Assembly: GCF_001577835.2 (NCBI RefSeq)
Contig: NC_029543.1
Coordinates: 866,460 to 930,459 of the forward strand
Length of the DNA: 64,000 nt
Direction of reading: 5' to 3'
From: Coturnix japonica
Lineage: Eukaryota > Chordata > Aves > Galliformes > Phasianidae
How positions within the stretch are numbered: the first letter of the stretch is position 1; the number at the start of each line of letters is the position of its first letter. A program made the position numbers and the translations under genes. Shown here in pieces: positions 32,824 through 45,900 of the stretch. The notes under the pieces were generated by a model, which was given only the letters and a program-made list of their open reading frames with translations, ran no database searches and had not been told where the DNA came from.

Positions 32824-33934
32824 CACAGAAAGATTTGCCTTGGGGTTTGCTTTTTGCTGTTGGCTTGACAACGGACCCCCCGCTGCCTGCAGCCACGCAG
32901 AGGCTGCCTTGGCTCAGCCCACAGTGATGGCACAGCAGGGAGATGTCCCCGCAGTGCTGAGCCTGACATGGGGAACCCATCCCTGCTGCAGGGCCAGGGT
33001 TGGGGCAGGAGTAGAGCACCGCAGAAGCAGGCCTGCCAGCCTGCCCTAAGGCACTGCGGCCGCACACCTTCCCCCATGCTCTGGGTACAGGCCCATGTAT
33101 GGGGCCACGGTGGTATTTTAGCAGGACATCAAGCAAGAATTCTACAGAACCTGCTGGGAATCCAGGGTGTGAGATCATGTCCTCTGTGTGGGTACCCTGG
33201 AGAGGATGGGAACATCCCATCCCACAGACATGGGCGTCAGAGCCAGCTGTGTCCAGCTGTTGCATCCTCGGAGTCCTTTGGTATCTTGGGTTGGTTTGAC
33301 AGCGTCCCAGGATCGCTCGCAGATGGAACACACAGCTGGCAGGATATGGGTGCAGCAGGGAGAGCTCATCCCAAGTCCCAGGGTGTGTATGTGTGCCACT
33401 CGGGGGGACCGGCTCGGAGCACAGCCCCAGACATGTTCAAGAGATGCACGGGACCACACACCCAGCACAAATGATTTGGCAAAGCCAGGACAGTGCATTG
33501 TGAAAGGCTGTAGAAGAAGGGTCAGGCATTTTTCGTTCCTCTTGGGCACTGATTGGTTCAAGTTCGTATCACAGTGAAGTCTGAGAAGTGGGGAAGAAAT
33601 CCAAATTATCTTCCCTGAAAGCCTCATTTGCCCCCTTGTTCAGTGGGGCATAACCTCTCCTGCCAGGCACAGTCAGTCCAAGGATGCTTCAACCTCTCTC
33701 TAGCAGACTTTGTCCTTCACCCTCAGCTGCTGGCAGAGAGCAGGGGGCAGGCAGAGCTCCCTCCTGCCCCCCCCCCATCTGGGCTCACCACCCGCAGCCC
33801 TTCCTTGAACAGCAGTAAACAGAGAGAGAAACTAAGAGGCACTAGTAGCACAGACGTGGAGAGATTCAGGCTTGAGGCTGCCAAACCTGGCTCCAGATGT
33901 CTCCATCCAGCTGGAGAACAGCCACAGCCCCAGG

Positions 33935-36900
33935 TCAGATCTCCTGCAGTGAGTGCCCGGTGTCGCTGCGCTCTCGCTTCACGAGAGGTTCCCCCACACT
34001 CCTGGAATCCGTGTCCACTTCACTGCCCAGGTCACTGATGTGGTCTGCAAAGGGAAAGGCTCAGCATCAGGGTGGTCCCTGGGGACAAAAGGTCTTTTAA
34101 TCCAACAAAGTGAAACGGAAAGGCCAGCACAAGGTACTCCCACCTGCAGTGATTCAACCCCAGCCCCACAGAGCTTCCATACCTTTGTCCAGAAGTGTTG
34201 GGGACATGGATGTGAGGTCGCCGAACTGAAAGAGAAAGGAGGCTCGAGGTGAGTGAGGATCATGGAGAGCCAAAGCATCACACCTGCAAACCAGCATCTG
34301 TCTCCGATAAATTCTAACAAGCAGTTGGATGAAACCCCAAGCACCAGCAGTGCCAGTGGTAAAAAGCAGAAAGCAAAACCAACCACAGGCTTTCAAGGCC
34401 ACAGTGACAAGTGTAACCAGTGAGCTGGTGACAACTTTGGTTCTGGAGATGTGTTGTCTCCATCTATGATAGGGTCTGAAACTGTGAAAAACTATAACCA
34501 TAATTCTGAAAGGTCACACAGAGTTGGGCAGCAGAAGGAACTGAAGATAGCGGGAGTTATAAAGCGAGCAGTGGGAATAGATGAACACGATTCACTGTCT
34601 TTTGCTGGGAAGAATCAGCCTCCTCCTGGAGAAAAGGAATATTGCAAGAGGGCAATGATGGAAAAGCAAAACGTAAAGGATGAAAGCCTCCCACAGCTGG
34701 GTTTTGCTGGAAGGTTTTCTCTGTTTTGAGATCATGGAGAGAAGTTGGTAGGTTTATTCCTTTCCTCCTGCAGGGCTCTGAAGCCCAACTGATGCTCAAC
34801 TGCCCCAAAACCATCAGCCCAGGTATTAGTGGGACAGGAGGGAAGATGCTTGGGTGGCTGGATCCTTGTGGCAGGCACTCAAAACAAGTCAGTAAATCCC
34901 TCAGTAAAGACGGTTATAAAACATGTTCAGGGCAGGGTGCTGTTTGTGAACCAGTAGTGCTCCCTTACACTCTGCTTGGTTTGGGCTTGTTACTAGGGAA
35001 GAAACAATTCTCACCTCTCCCATTACAGCAATCGGCGTCTCCCCTGTTGCTTGGGCAACACGATGCTCTACCAGATAAAACATGTATTCATCGTACAGCA
35101 GGCGAATCAGGTGGAAGGAACCAAAGCTGGCAGCGCTGCGCAAGGTGAGGTCACGGATCACCATGGAGCTGGAGAATGGCCAGAAACAAAATTAGTTAGG
35201 ATGTGTTTTACACTTGCATCATGGTTGATGCGAGTTCTTGATCCTGAAGCTTTAGTTTCTACCTCAAACCAAAGGGCATCCAAAAACTCCTAGAAATTAG
35301 TTGGTAGGGCAGCCTATCTCCATCCCAAAGGATGCAGGTGGCAACACTCTCTTCTGCACAAAGGTAGAACAACAGACAGCCAGAGTGGCATAAGTGTAAA
35401 GAAGCTGGCTTTGCCTTTTCAAGGAGTCATTTACACGCCCTGAGCCAGATACAGAAATATTACCAAAATGAGAAGAAAACATACCTGTAAAAAGACCATT
35501 TCAACAGGAACTGCCTGGCTGCCTTGGGGAAGCTGGGACTGCCCTCGTGATGCTTCAGGACTTGAGTAACAACATTATCCAGCCAACTGGCCCACTGGTC
35601 CAGGGAGCTCTGCTGCTGCAGTGTGAGCTTGAAATCCTGCTCCAGCTTCTGCACCATGCCTTCCTCACACTGGCACACCCACGAGGCTTGCTCCTGCTCA
35701 GGAGGAAGGGCTGACAGTCACTCACAAAGTCACTCACTGCTATTTCAGATTTTGGTGTATTCCAGCCCAAGAATTCAACCTCACTTCTAGTAGGCAAGGA
35801 CTCCAAACCAGCTGTGAATCACCCTTCTTTTGATCTCTCCTGACCACAGCACAATATTACAATTAGAACAAAATTAATTTAATAATACTTCTTACAGAAG
35901 TTCACGAGAACCTTCCCCACTATTCACTATGCTGATGGTCTCACTAGACAGTCCCAGTTCTAGACAATATAGCCCAAGAAAAGATACAGTGTAAGTTACC
36001 TGAACATTGGCAAAGTCAACCCGATTGAGATCGCTGAGCATCTGGTTTATCTGGGAAGTGTTCTGCAGCACTGCACGAGCAGCCTGAGCCAGGTGGTTAA
36101 GGGATGTGTATCTCCGCAATGTCTGTGCAAAGGCACTCACTACTCCAACCTGCAGCAGAGCAGAGCACACAGAGGACTGTGACCAGGGGGCAGCAGGGCT
36201 CAGGGGCTGACTCTTCTTAATGCTGAGCTCAAGAATGCAGCACACATTAGTTGGTGTAACCTGCATGGTTCCACTCAAGCCGTTGCCTAATGTGCACACA
36301 AGCACTTTTGCAGCATCTACTGAGCATATCTCGAGCTGGGAACAGGATTCATGAATTCATGGTGTTAGAAGAACTAGCTGATCTTGTCCTGCTCCTTGCT
36401 GATTTTGGTTCAGAGTTATTCCTTATGCTGTGTTAGTCAGGAGTACACATAGCCAAATTCCAGCAATGATTTCCAGTCTCTCTACTTACCTTTGTCTGGA
36501 CAATCTGAGGGGGGAATTCACTCATTGCATTCATCAGCCACCCTTCCAGACTCTTGGCAAAATTACGAATAGCCTGCGTAAGTGTGCCTGCAAAGAAAGC
36601 TGCACAGTTAGAAAAGCTGTTCCACACTGTCTTTACACACCACCTTTCTAGCTCAGAACTGCTATGGAAGGCACAGCCTTCCTCATTTTAGCCTCCTGGA
36701 TCAGCTAGGTCTCAAAATGCACTCAAGCAGCTCCTTTCCTTATTGTATCTGTGGCCCATCTTGGCATTCTCTAATTGCTGAGACATGCTCTTTAAAGACA
36801 CACATCTGCACCAGCATGCAGACTGACAGTAGCAGAGCAATGGGACCAGGTTTTTACAGCACAGCTTAGCCCATTTTGTAGCTAAGTTGTAGCCTTGGGG

Positions 36901-39900
36901 GGCTGATAGAAGTGAGCAGCCAAACCAGAGTGAAAACCCTTCATATCCCAGCACTAATCTCCCAAATGAAAGTTAACCCAATGTTTCCAGGAGGTGCAGG
37001 AGGGGACAGCACAGTCCTATGTGGCCACAAGGTCATGCCTACACAGAGCAATGCTGTGGAAGGAATATTGCCCTTGCCCAAAATATTAGTCTGTATTCAA
37101 AATGAAAATGTCTAAATTGGCTTTTACAGTGGAAATCTTTGTGGCAAGTGGTAGCCAGACAGTGTGAGTCACAAATGCAGCTCTCCACAGATATTTGGTA
37201 ACTCAGGAGCAGCACAGCAAGGAGCTGGAGCAGGAGGCAGCACTGCCTGTGCCCTCCTGGTCTCACTGCAGATACTCACTGGGCACTGGTCGCAGCACAT
37301 CAGGGATGAGAATCTCTACCAGGGCCTGGTACAGGATGTGGTCACAGCTTCTCATCCACTTGAGGATGGGTTCATATTTACACAGAGTGATCAGCTTGTC
37401 TTTTGGGAGGGACCCTTCATGTTCTTCTTCACTGCAGGAAGAGGGAGGCAGCGTTAAAGCTGGTTCTCTGAGCATTCACACTTGGCACTTGGATAACACT
37501 CTGTTTTTATATTCGTATTTAAAAATGAGGGGCTAGAGTGCTATCTATCTTCATTAATAGCTGTGCTGTGCAGAGCTATGGGAGCACACTGCCCTACCAA
37601 GGTGTGCCAGTTTAGGCAGAGCTCTGTGCAGATGCTGCCCTGAGAAACCATCACCTTTTCAATTTTCTCTGTTTTCACTTATTTCCCTTATACTGTCTCT
37701 TGGCAGCAGTCTACCAGTGCATAAAGGAAGAAGAATATGCAATAATGAGCCAGACAGGAGCACAAAGCCAGGATCAGAGCAGCTCAGTTTGTCATTTTCT
37801 TCCTCAAGACATGAGGCAGGTAGATTTGGACAGGCACCCAAATAAGTGAGCTAGTCGAGGTGTCACCAAAAACCTCAGCGTTGGAGATGCTTTCAAAAGC
37901 TGTTTCTCATTCTCATTCACCCAAATGCTCCCTGTGTTTCAGATTAGGATACAGGAGGCGTGCCACGGGTGTACCTCATCAGAAGTAGGTATTTCCAAGT
38001 CCTACGAAGCACTCAAAATATCTAGTGAAGATGAAATCACTTCATGCATTTTTAAAAGACAAAATACAACAAGAAAAGGATCATTGAGAAGTAATCAAAG
38101 CAGCACGGTGTACCTGGATGGCAGGGCAGCAGAGCCATCACTAGATGGTGTTTTAGGACTCCAGAAGGACTGCCACAGTTTCTCAATATAATGAAACTGA
38201 AGGTTCATTACAACATCCAAAGTTGCCTAACAACAAAGAACACATCTCATTAGCTGCTCTGTTAGCATCTTGTCACACAGTGTCAGCAGAAATTTCATGC
38301 GCTGACGTTCAGACTAAATAATTTACAGGAAAAACAAGAAGTGCATTGTTTTAATAATCAGTGTAACATAAAAGAGGTCACACCATGAAAAAAATAACCA
38401 AGTGCAACACTTGAGTTGCAATACCTAGTAAAAGAAACATGTCCTATAACAGTTCAGCTTTTCCTGAGGGCAGCATGAAAGAGCAGTACACAAATTATGT
38501 CCAGTGTCATTTGATTGATCTATTAATCAAAAATATTCAAAGTAATCACCTCGCAGTGTCTCCTGTAAAGAAGCTGAAGAGTTTTCACATCGTTCATGGT
38601 GATCCCTTCTTGTAAGAGGACGTTACCTAGATCAGGGGCTGGGAACTCGGGAAAGACGTGGGTTACATCTAGGGAAAAGAAGATGGGAAAGTTGGTAAGA
38701 ATTAGCAGCACTCAGTTATGCAGACTGCTCATACACACAAGATGCCTCTGTCTCTGGCTGCTATCTTTCACATTTTAATTGGGGGTGAAACTGGTCACGA
38801 CATGATATCCATGAAAGCAGTCTGCTCACCTATGAACTGCTGATGGTGCTGACTTTGAGCAGCAACTGATTGCTCAGGGGTCGTGTGCAGGCTGCTGTTG
38901 GAACCAGCTTCTGCCGTGCCATCCATCTTCTGAGCTGGTCTGTACCTAGGGTTAGAGCATGCCCTGCTGTTACACAAGCACAAGCAAACACATACATATC
39001 CCATGCAACATGATCATGCTGTGATTGATGGGGACACTTACAAAGTCACAATGCTGTAGAGCACTTAATTAAAAACTTACATCGTGTAATAAAAGAAGTC
39101 ACATCCAAAGCCAGCATTTGGAAGCTGACTATTTCTATCACCTGTGTTCTGCAGTAAGCTCTGTAGCAGCAGGCTGAACTCAAGCCACTGGCAAACATAA
39201 CAGTGGATAAATGCAGCTTGGCAAGCCAGAATTTCTCCTTGAGCCTTCTGCTGCTCAGACCAGGCAGAACCTGGCAGCTCCATTTTTGGGCAGGACCCCA
39301 CAGCAGCTCTGGGACACAGTGGTGGGTGCCACAGGGCCAGGAGCACCTACCTTTGCTTCTGGTGGATGGGCTGCTGCCTCATGGCCATGTACTGCGTGTC
39401 CTCCTGCAAGCGGTTCAGCGGAGACTCTGGCTTCAGCCGGATTCCATAGTAATGGTATTTGGAGTTTCCCCTGGAAGTAGCAGCATTAAAATTGCTCAGT
39501 GCTAGCTAGTCAATGGGAGCAACCTCACAGTCCTGCTATTTACTCTCAGGCTTTTTTTGACAATCCACACCACTCCTTACTGTGAACAAGTCACCAACGC
39601 TGTCTGAACACTGACCTGGTGAATGCCATCACCCCCTATGAAATTCATAACCACAAATCACAAAGTTCAGTGACATCCACATGTGAAATCTGGCAAGGTT
39701 TGTTCCAAGCAGCCAACAACAACTGGGGGAGAACCGACAAGTGTTACAGTACAAAGCATTGTTAAGCAATGACAGAGACCTCAAGGGACGCTTCGTGCTT
39801 CGATTAAAGCTTAAGAATTTGCTTTTATATTGAAACTAAACTTTTCATCTAGAGTTGGATGAAAACAAGCCCGACTTCAAGGCCAGCTCTGATAAGAACG

Positions 39901-42900
39901 CCACCTCTCTGGTGTCTGCACTTTAACAGCAACAGCCAAGAGGTTTTGATCTGCTTTTGGCCTTGGGAATTGCTCATTTTTGCAGCTTTGTAAGAACTGA
40001 AAGCTTTTCACAAGAAAGAGAGGCTGAGTTTCCTTCTTTGTAGGTGCATAGCACTGCTGTGACACTCCTCAGGAAGGGGCCTTTCCACCCATCACATCGG
40101 ACAGATGCCTCCATTCAAGTTTTCTCACCAAACCAGGATTTTTCCCCACCAACCTGGTTCCCAGGCGACGAGTCCTCAGCCCCATGAACACGGACCGGAT
40201 GAGTTTTCCAAAGGAAGCAGCATTCACCGGGTCCAGCTTGTGCTCCTGGCAGTGCCTCAAGTAGTGGTTGTACAGGGAACTCCGGGGCAGGCTCACACCT
40301 TCTGCTGTCTCGTAGTTGTCCAACAACCACTGGAGCTTTAGGCATGGGAGACACAAATAAAGAACACTTGAAAGTCTAAAGAGAGCTGGAACAGGCTACA
40401 AAAACCAATGGCAGCGCTTAATGTCAGCAGCAATATCTAACATTCAGAGTTCAAGAGAACTTAACACTATGTGGTTAATTTGTATTAGCAATAATTATGC
40501 CAGTAACATTTTCATAAGAGTAGAAGGATCCCCAGTCCAAAGCTAGGAAGGCAAACAAAACCACCATCAGGTTTTGCTGATTCAGTCATCTCAGTGTCCA
40601 TCCTGTATTTGGATAAATTCCTGTGGGATACAGATAGATAGAGACGTTTGCCAAGAATGAAGACATAAAAAACTGCCTTGGATGAATAAATTTCAGGGAT
40701 ATAAAAATGCTGCAAAGACTTTGTTCATTTGAAGGCTGGTATGTCTGCAGTTGTTCCCCCAACATGTCCAGACCTCTACACATACATGTATGTAAAGGTG
40801 GCAAAGCTCCACCAGATGCAGCTGCATTTGCAGCTCAGTAGTGGCAAAACAAAGTCAGCTTCTGGAGGTTAAAATGTTCACCCCATTATCTCCTTACAAC
40901 AAAGAAGTTAAGAATATTATTATAATTAAGCACAAACTTAGAAACCATTGGGATTCAACCACATACATGGAAGTATAAGCTGATCTATGCTCCAATCCTC
41001 CCCACTTGTACTCCAATAACTGCCTTTTTTTCTATCATTTTCCCTTGGTGAAACTTCAGGGTCCCAATTCACCACTATACTGCTTCAGTTTTATGTCCAT
41101 AGAACACAACCTGCAGTGGGCAGTGACATCTCTGACACCTCACTCAATTCGGTCGTTTTCAATCCTCTAATCCTACAACATCCCCTCCAACTTCCAACAC
41201 TCTGCAGTGCTTTTTACCATTCCTTCAAACACTGGAGTTTCACAAGATAAACTCCCACTGCCAAATTGGAATTTGATGCAAAATGCACAAAATAACTCAA
41301 AAAAGCAATGTATGAGGATATAAATAATTTTCAAAGGACGATTTTTGCTCTTTCTGCATTACCAACAACACATTGGGCACCTAAAATAAGAACATTAACC
41401 ACTTTCCTCCCTCTGCATCATCTGCAAGCTCCTAATTGTCACAGAACAATGCTCTGACCCAGAGATTCCAGAGTGCACTTGTGAGTAGAGCTTTCCAGAA
41501 TCAGTAATTGATTGACATAATTTCAATGGGAGCATCGCTTCTCTCTGGGTATTACTGTTCACTTTGGCTTCTACACTCAATATTTCAAGTGCACTTAAAT
41601 AACTTCTCAGAGTTTTCAAGGGTAATTTCAGTTATCGAGAGTGGCTCCTTACAGTGTGGACTTTGTATAAACCCAGTTATGTTAAAAAAAAAACCCCAAA
41701 CCTCTCTTGATTGAGATATATTTAGTTTTCCTTTAAAAAAGAAACAAACACCACAAAACCCTGACATGACAAATCTGCTGATGGCCACAAAACAAACCAT
41801 CTTCCTAAGAATTTACAGACCTGCAAAAAGCTCAGTTTAAAACAAGAGGCAGAACACTGAATGACAAATTCTTCAACCTGAAGAATAAATGCAATTAAAC
41901 CACAAGCAATGGTGCAATTAGCATCATCTCCAAGCTTCCCTCGGGTACCAGGTTCTCCAGCAGAGGAACATTTGTCAGGTTAAAGGATTGTGTTTTGCTC
42001 CCACCTTGGCTTGTGACGCTACCAATGCTCGGGGCTGTGAGCTCTGTTTTGATTTCTGTCCCCTATGTCAAGCTCCTATTTTCCTTTCAGCCTTGACAAA
42101 TCACATTTCCCTTCTATTTTGCTTTCTGATTCTCATCGGTGAGCCTGACAATATCCAGGTAGGCAGCTATCTGAGATATGTAATTACCTGTCTTTACTGT
42201 GTTTAATTTAAGCATAAAAGGTAGGAACTGAAATATCCCATGTAACAGAAAACATTATAAACCAGTGTGAACCAGGGGACACATGCAGACACTCAGCTAT
42301 AGACTGGGGCTGACTGCACAGGGAGGTCCTGAAGACCTCCACAACAGGCAGAAGCTTTTCCAGGCAGCTCCACTGAGCTCTGCCTGATTCCACAACTGTG
42401 TGTTTTCCCAGCTGCAGTAAGTAACCCTCTATTTCTAGTACTTGAAATGGGGACTGAGCTCATCCAGGAGCCCAGGCTTGAAGTTTGGAATGAGCTTAAG
42501 ATATCAGACCATTCATTTGAAAGTTCCTCTAATTTTCTCTGCCTATTTCTGTAGGGTGAAAAGGTCAAACTCACTCAAGAATGACAACGTATCTGCCTCC
42601 AAATACAAGGCAAAATTGTTAGAATAAGGAAGTACCACTTAGTGCACTGTGAGTTCACTGTGAGTTATCAGAGCAGAACATGCTTCAGCCTAATCCAAAC
42701 CACAGTGAAGTCAAGGCAAATCCAGTGACTTCAGTAGGACTTTGAATTAAACTCAAATCTGACACAAGCATGTGCTTGCTGTTAAGCATTACTGCATGGA
42801 AGCCATAAACCGTGATGCAGAGGACCCAGAGTAGCCCAGTAGAACAGCAGGAACTTCACACAAAGCAGGGAAGTTATTGGCATAGCAAGAACAGAGAGGC

Positions 42901-45900
42901 CTAGCAAATGGATTTAGCATAGCATTGTAACAGCAATGGTCTTCCTGAGGCACAGAAAGAGGCAATAAAGGAGTAGGCTTTTGGTATGTGGTATCTAGGG
43001 GATATTTGTCATGATTCACTCCATGTTACTGCTGTAGAATTGCAAGTTATTTTCCAGCCATCTTCTAATTTCACCAAAAAGAAAGAGCTTCCTCAAATGG
43101 CTTTATCTAATTGCCAGCAATTTCCATTGCAAGGTAGAAGAAATTAATGAATACAGGGTAGAGGCAGTTAACACAATCCAGAGCTTCTCATAAACAAACA
43201 TTAACATCATGGCAGTTTTTGCATCAATTCTTGTTTCTTGGGAATGGGCTGCTTTGGGCAGCACAGCTGAATCATGGGCTGCTTTGAGTGCTTTGTGCTA
43301 TTGAATACACCAAACAGCTACAAATAATGCTTCTACCAAAGCAGGAAAGACGTTGTAAATTCCGATTGCAACTTACATGGCTGTTGAGCAAACTGCTTTT
43401 GTGTGATGTAATCCCTTCATTTTTTTGTAGGTTTTCAATCGCCATTTCAAGCTAAAGAAAATGTGCACAGGGAAAAAAAAAAGGAAAAAAAGAAAAAGAA
43501 AGGAAATCAGATAGTTAGCAACAGCCAGGATTTCACCCTTATTAATACTTGAATGATTTATGCTTTACATCAACAGGCTTGTGAAAAGAGCAAGTAGATG
43601 AGGCACAGTCCTTATGGGATGAAGCTGCAAAGATGTTATTGTATGGCATGCAAACTAACAACACAGCAAGAGTCCCTGTTAGGCTGATGGAGTGAGATGT
43701 GGGGATATTTGCTCTTCCGCTGTATGCACTGCCCATTATAAAGGGGATGCAGTTTTTCTTCTCTCCCTTTCATGCCTAGATCAAAACATCACCATACAGA
43801 TGTACTGCAGCAAATGAAAGAACAGTGGTACAGAGGTGTGTTGTATTCAGGTCATCCATGGAAAACTGGGATTAATGAACTTACTATTGCTTCTTAGAAT
43901 TTTGACAAAGAACTAAAAGCATTTAAATAAAACAGAGGCACCAGGAGGGTTGATACAAGGAGTGTGCAAGCTGAAATGGAATGATCTTTGCTATTATTCC
44001 TCTACCCTCTCCTAGCTTCTCTTCTACTCCCAGCCTAGCTCTTGCTGCTGTCCTGTGCTGAGACCCTCTCCTAGACCCTTCTTGTGTTGCTACTGGGGCT
44101 CCCTTGGCAATCTCTGGCAAACTACTTAACGGAATGCTTCTGGTCCAGAGCTCTACTGCTCCTGAGCACAGAGTTTCTGCAAATGTGGAAGGATAAAGAA
44201 CCTCAGGCTGAGGGACGGGCAGTTTTCTGCCAGTTCCTGCTGTTTCCAGTAGATGTTCTCCAACCCCTTCATTTGGAACCTGTTAGAGCAGGCAGGATAA
44301 GGCGGCATGCTGTAAAACTTGCAACCAGCACCTGTCTCTTATCAAGTTTAGTATCTATCACCATCTAACATGCATGGTCAGACACGTATCTGGAGGTGCA
44401 TGCAAAAAGCATCACATCTGTATGATGATCAGTCAGCTTATGGCCTCCTTTACATATTAGCTAGCTCCCTATACTCAAGTTTGCACTGACTCCTAGCATG
44501 GCTAATATAAGGGTGGAGAAAAAACCAGCCAGGTACAAGACCAAGCTCTATCAGAGAAGTGAGATCTAACATCTGAAGCACCATTCAGTAAGAAAATGTC
44601 CAGGCTTTGCCATATCCATGTATGAATGTGACACTGTCCAAAAACCCCCAGCATAAATCCCTTGATTTCTGTCCCAAAGAGACATCACTGTGGCACCACT
44701 CAATAAGTTACCACTGAATTCAAAATAGGGTCAGCCCAAAAATATGCTTCACTGGATTTTGCGGTATCTTGCACGCCGTGATGCACCATGAGGAACCAAA
44801 ACCTATCAGCATAGATTGATTGCTGATGCAGCCTTCAGGAAATGAGTCAAAGTGTGAGAGGGAGACACCGTTTCCTTCCTCTGTTCAGGGGCAGAGCCAG
44901 CTGAGCAGGGCAGTGCCTGTTGAGCAACATCTCTTATGCAAGCACAGAAGCACCACTTGTCCTTTTGGCATTCTGGTCCAATGCAAAAGGACACCTTACA
45001 TCTGCAGAAACTAAAAATCAGAAAGACTAAAATTTTTTAAGCAGTCCTGTATGAGCTGTAATCATGTTCTCTCCACAGTTAAGTTCTTAATCCTGCCCCA
45101 GCTGTTTATGTTAGGTCTGCAGGCTTGCAACACCAGCCTTCCCTATTCTCTGTTTAAGCAAAACACCACAAATAAAAATAATGCTATTACCCACTGACAT
45201 TATCTTGATATTGCCCTTGCCTTCCACTATTTGTCCACCCATTACCGTGCAAAATTAAAAGCAGCTATCATGGCTCTGAATGGCCCTGGGAGATTTACTC
45301 TATCTCCTTCCAGCTCTTGTCTGTGCTGAAAGAACTGAAAGCCACAGATGCATCAACCCTACATCATCTTCCACACAAGCATCACTCATCAGTTAGCACT
45401 CTTAAGCCCATCCACAGGAGCCATAGACACTTCTGAAAGTTCATTCCTATGTGCAACAGAGTGACTCTTTTTCAGATGCATTTTCATAAAGGTCACTTCC
45501 TAAATTCTTTTTTTTTTCTGCTAAATGCTTATCTCATGTGATAGACAGCTACAAGATCAATCTGTTCAAGGGACATCTGTACTGCCACATCACACTTGGG
45601 CTTTTTATATTGTGTCTATCGCCATGGAAATAAAGAGAGAGAAAAAAAGTAATGTTGTGTGGCTTTGCAAGATGCAGCCCCACGCAGGTGATGAGATCAG
45701 CAGCTACTTCCCTCAAAATAACAAGCATGAGCAAAACCAGAGGAAGTTCCAGTGCTGGTTTTTAACTCTGAGTAATTAAAACACACAGACAGCTCTCATA
45801 AAAGAAATCCACGAATCCAGAGGATCTGTCAGTTATTCCTACAGTTCCCACCACGTTTTCTCCTTCACCCTGAGTTAAAGATTGTTTCCCACTGACAGGT

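Larger units (their letters stand above)
32190..33934 (-). other. RFX2: RFX2 3' UTR (probable)
   Basis: After the stop codon (33937-33935) no further exon is seen. Minus-strand AATAAA signals occur at 32823-32818 and 32213-32208, giving alternative 3' UTRs of roughly 1.1 and 1.75 kb. The AT-rich 32500-32830 part looks like typical conserved distal 3' UTR. No poly(A) evidence is available from sequence alone. Confidence 0.55.
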
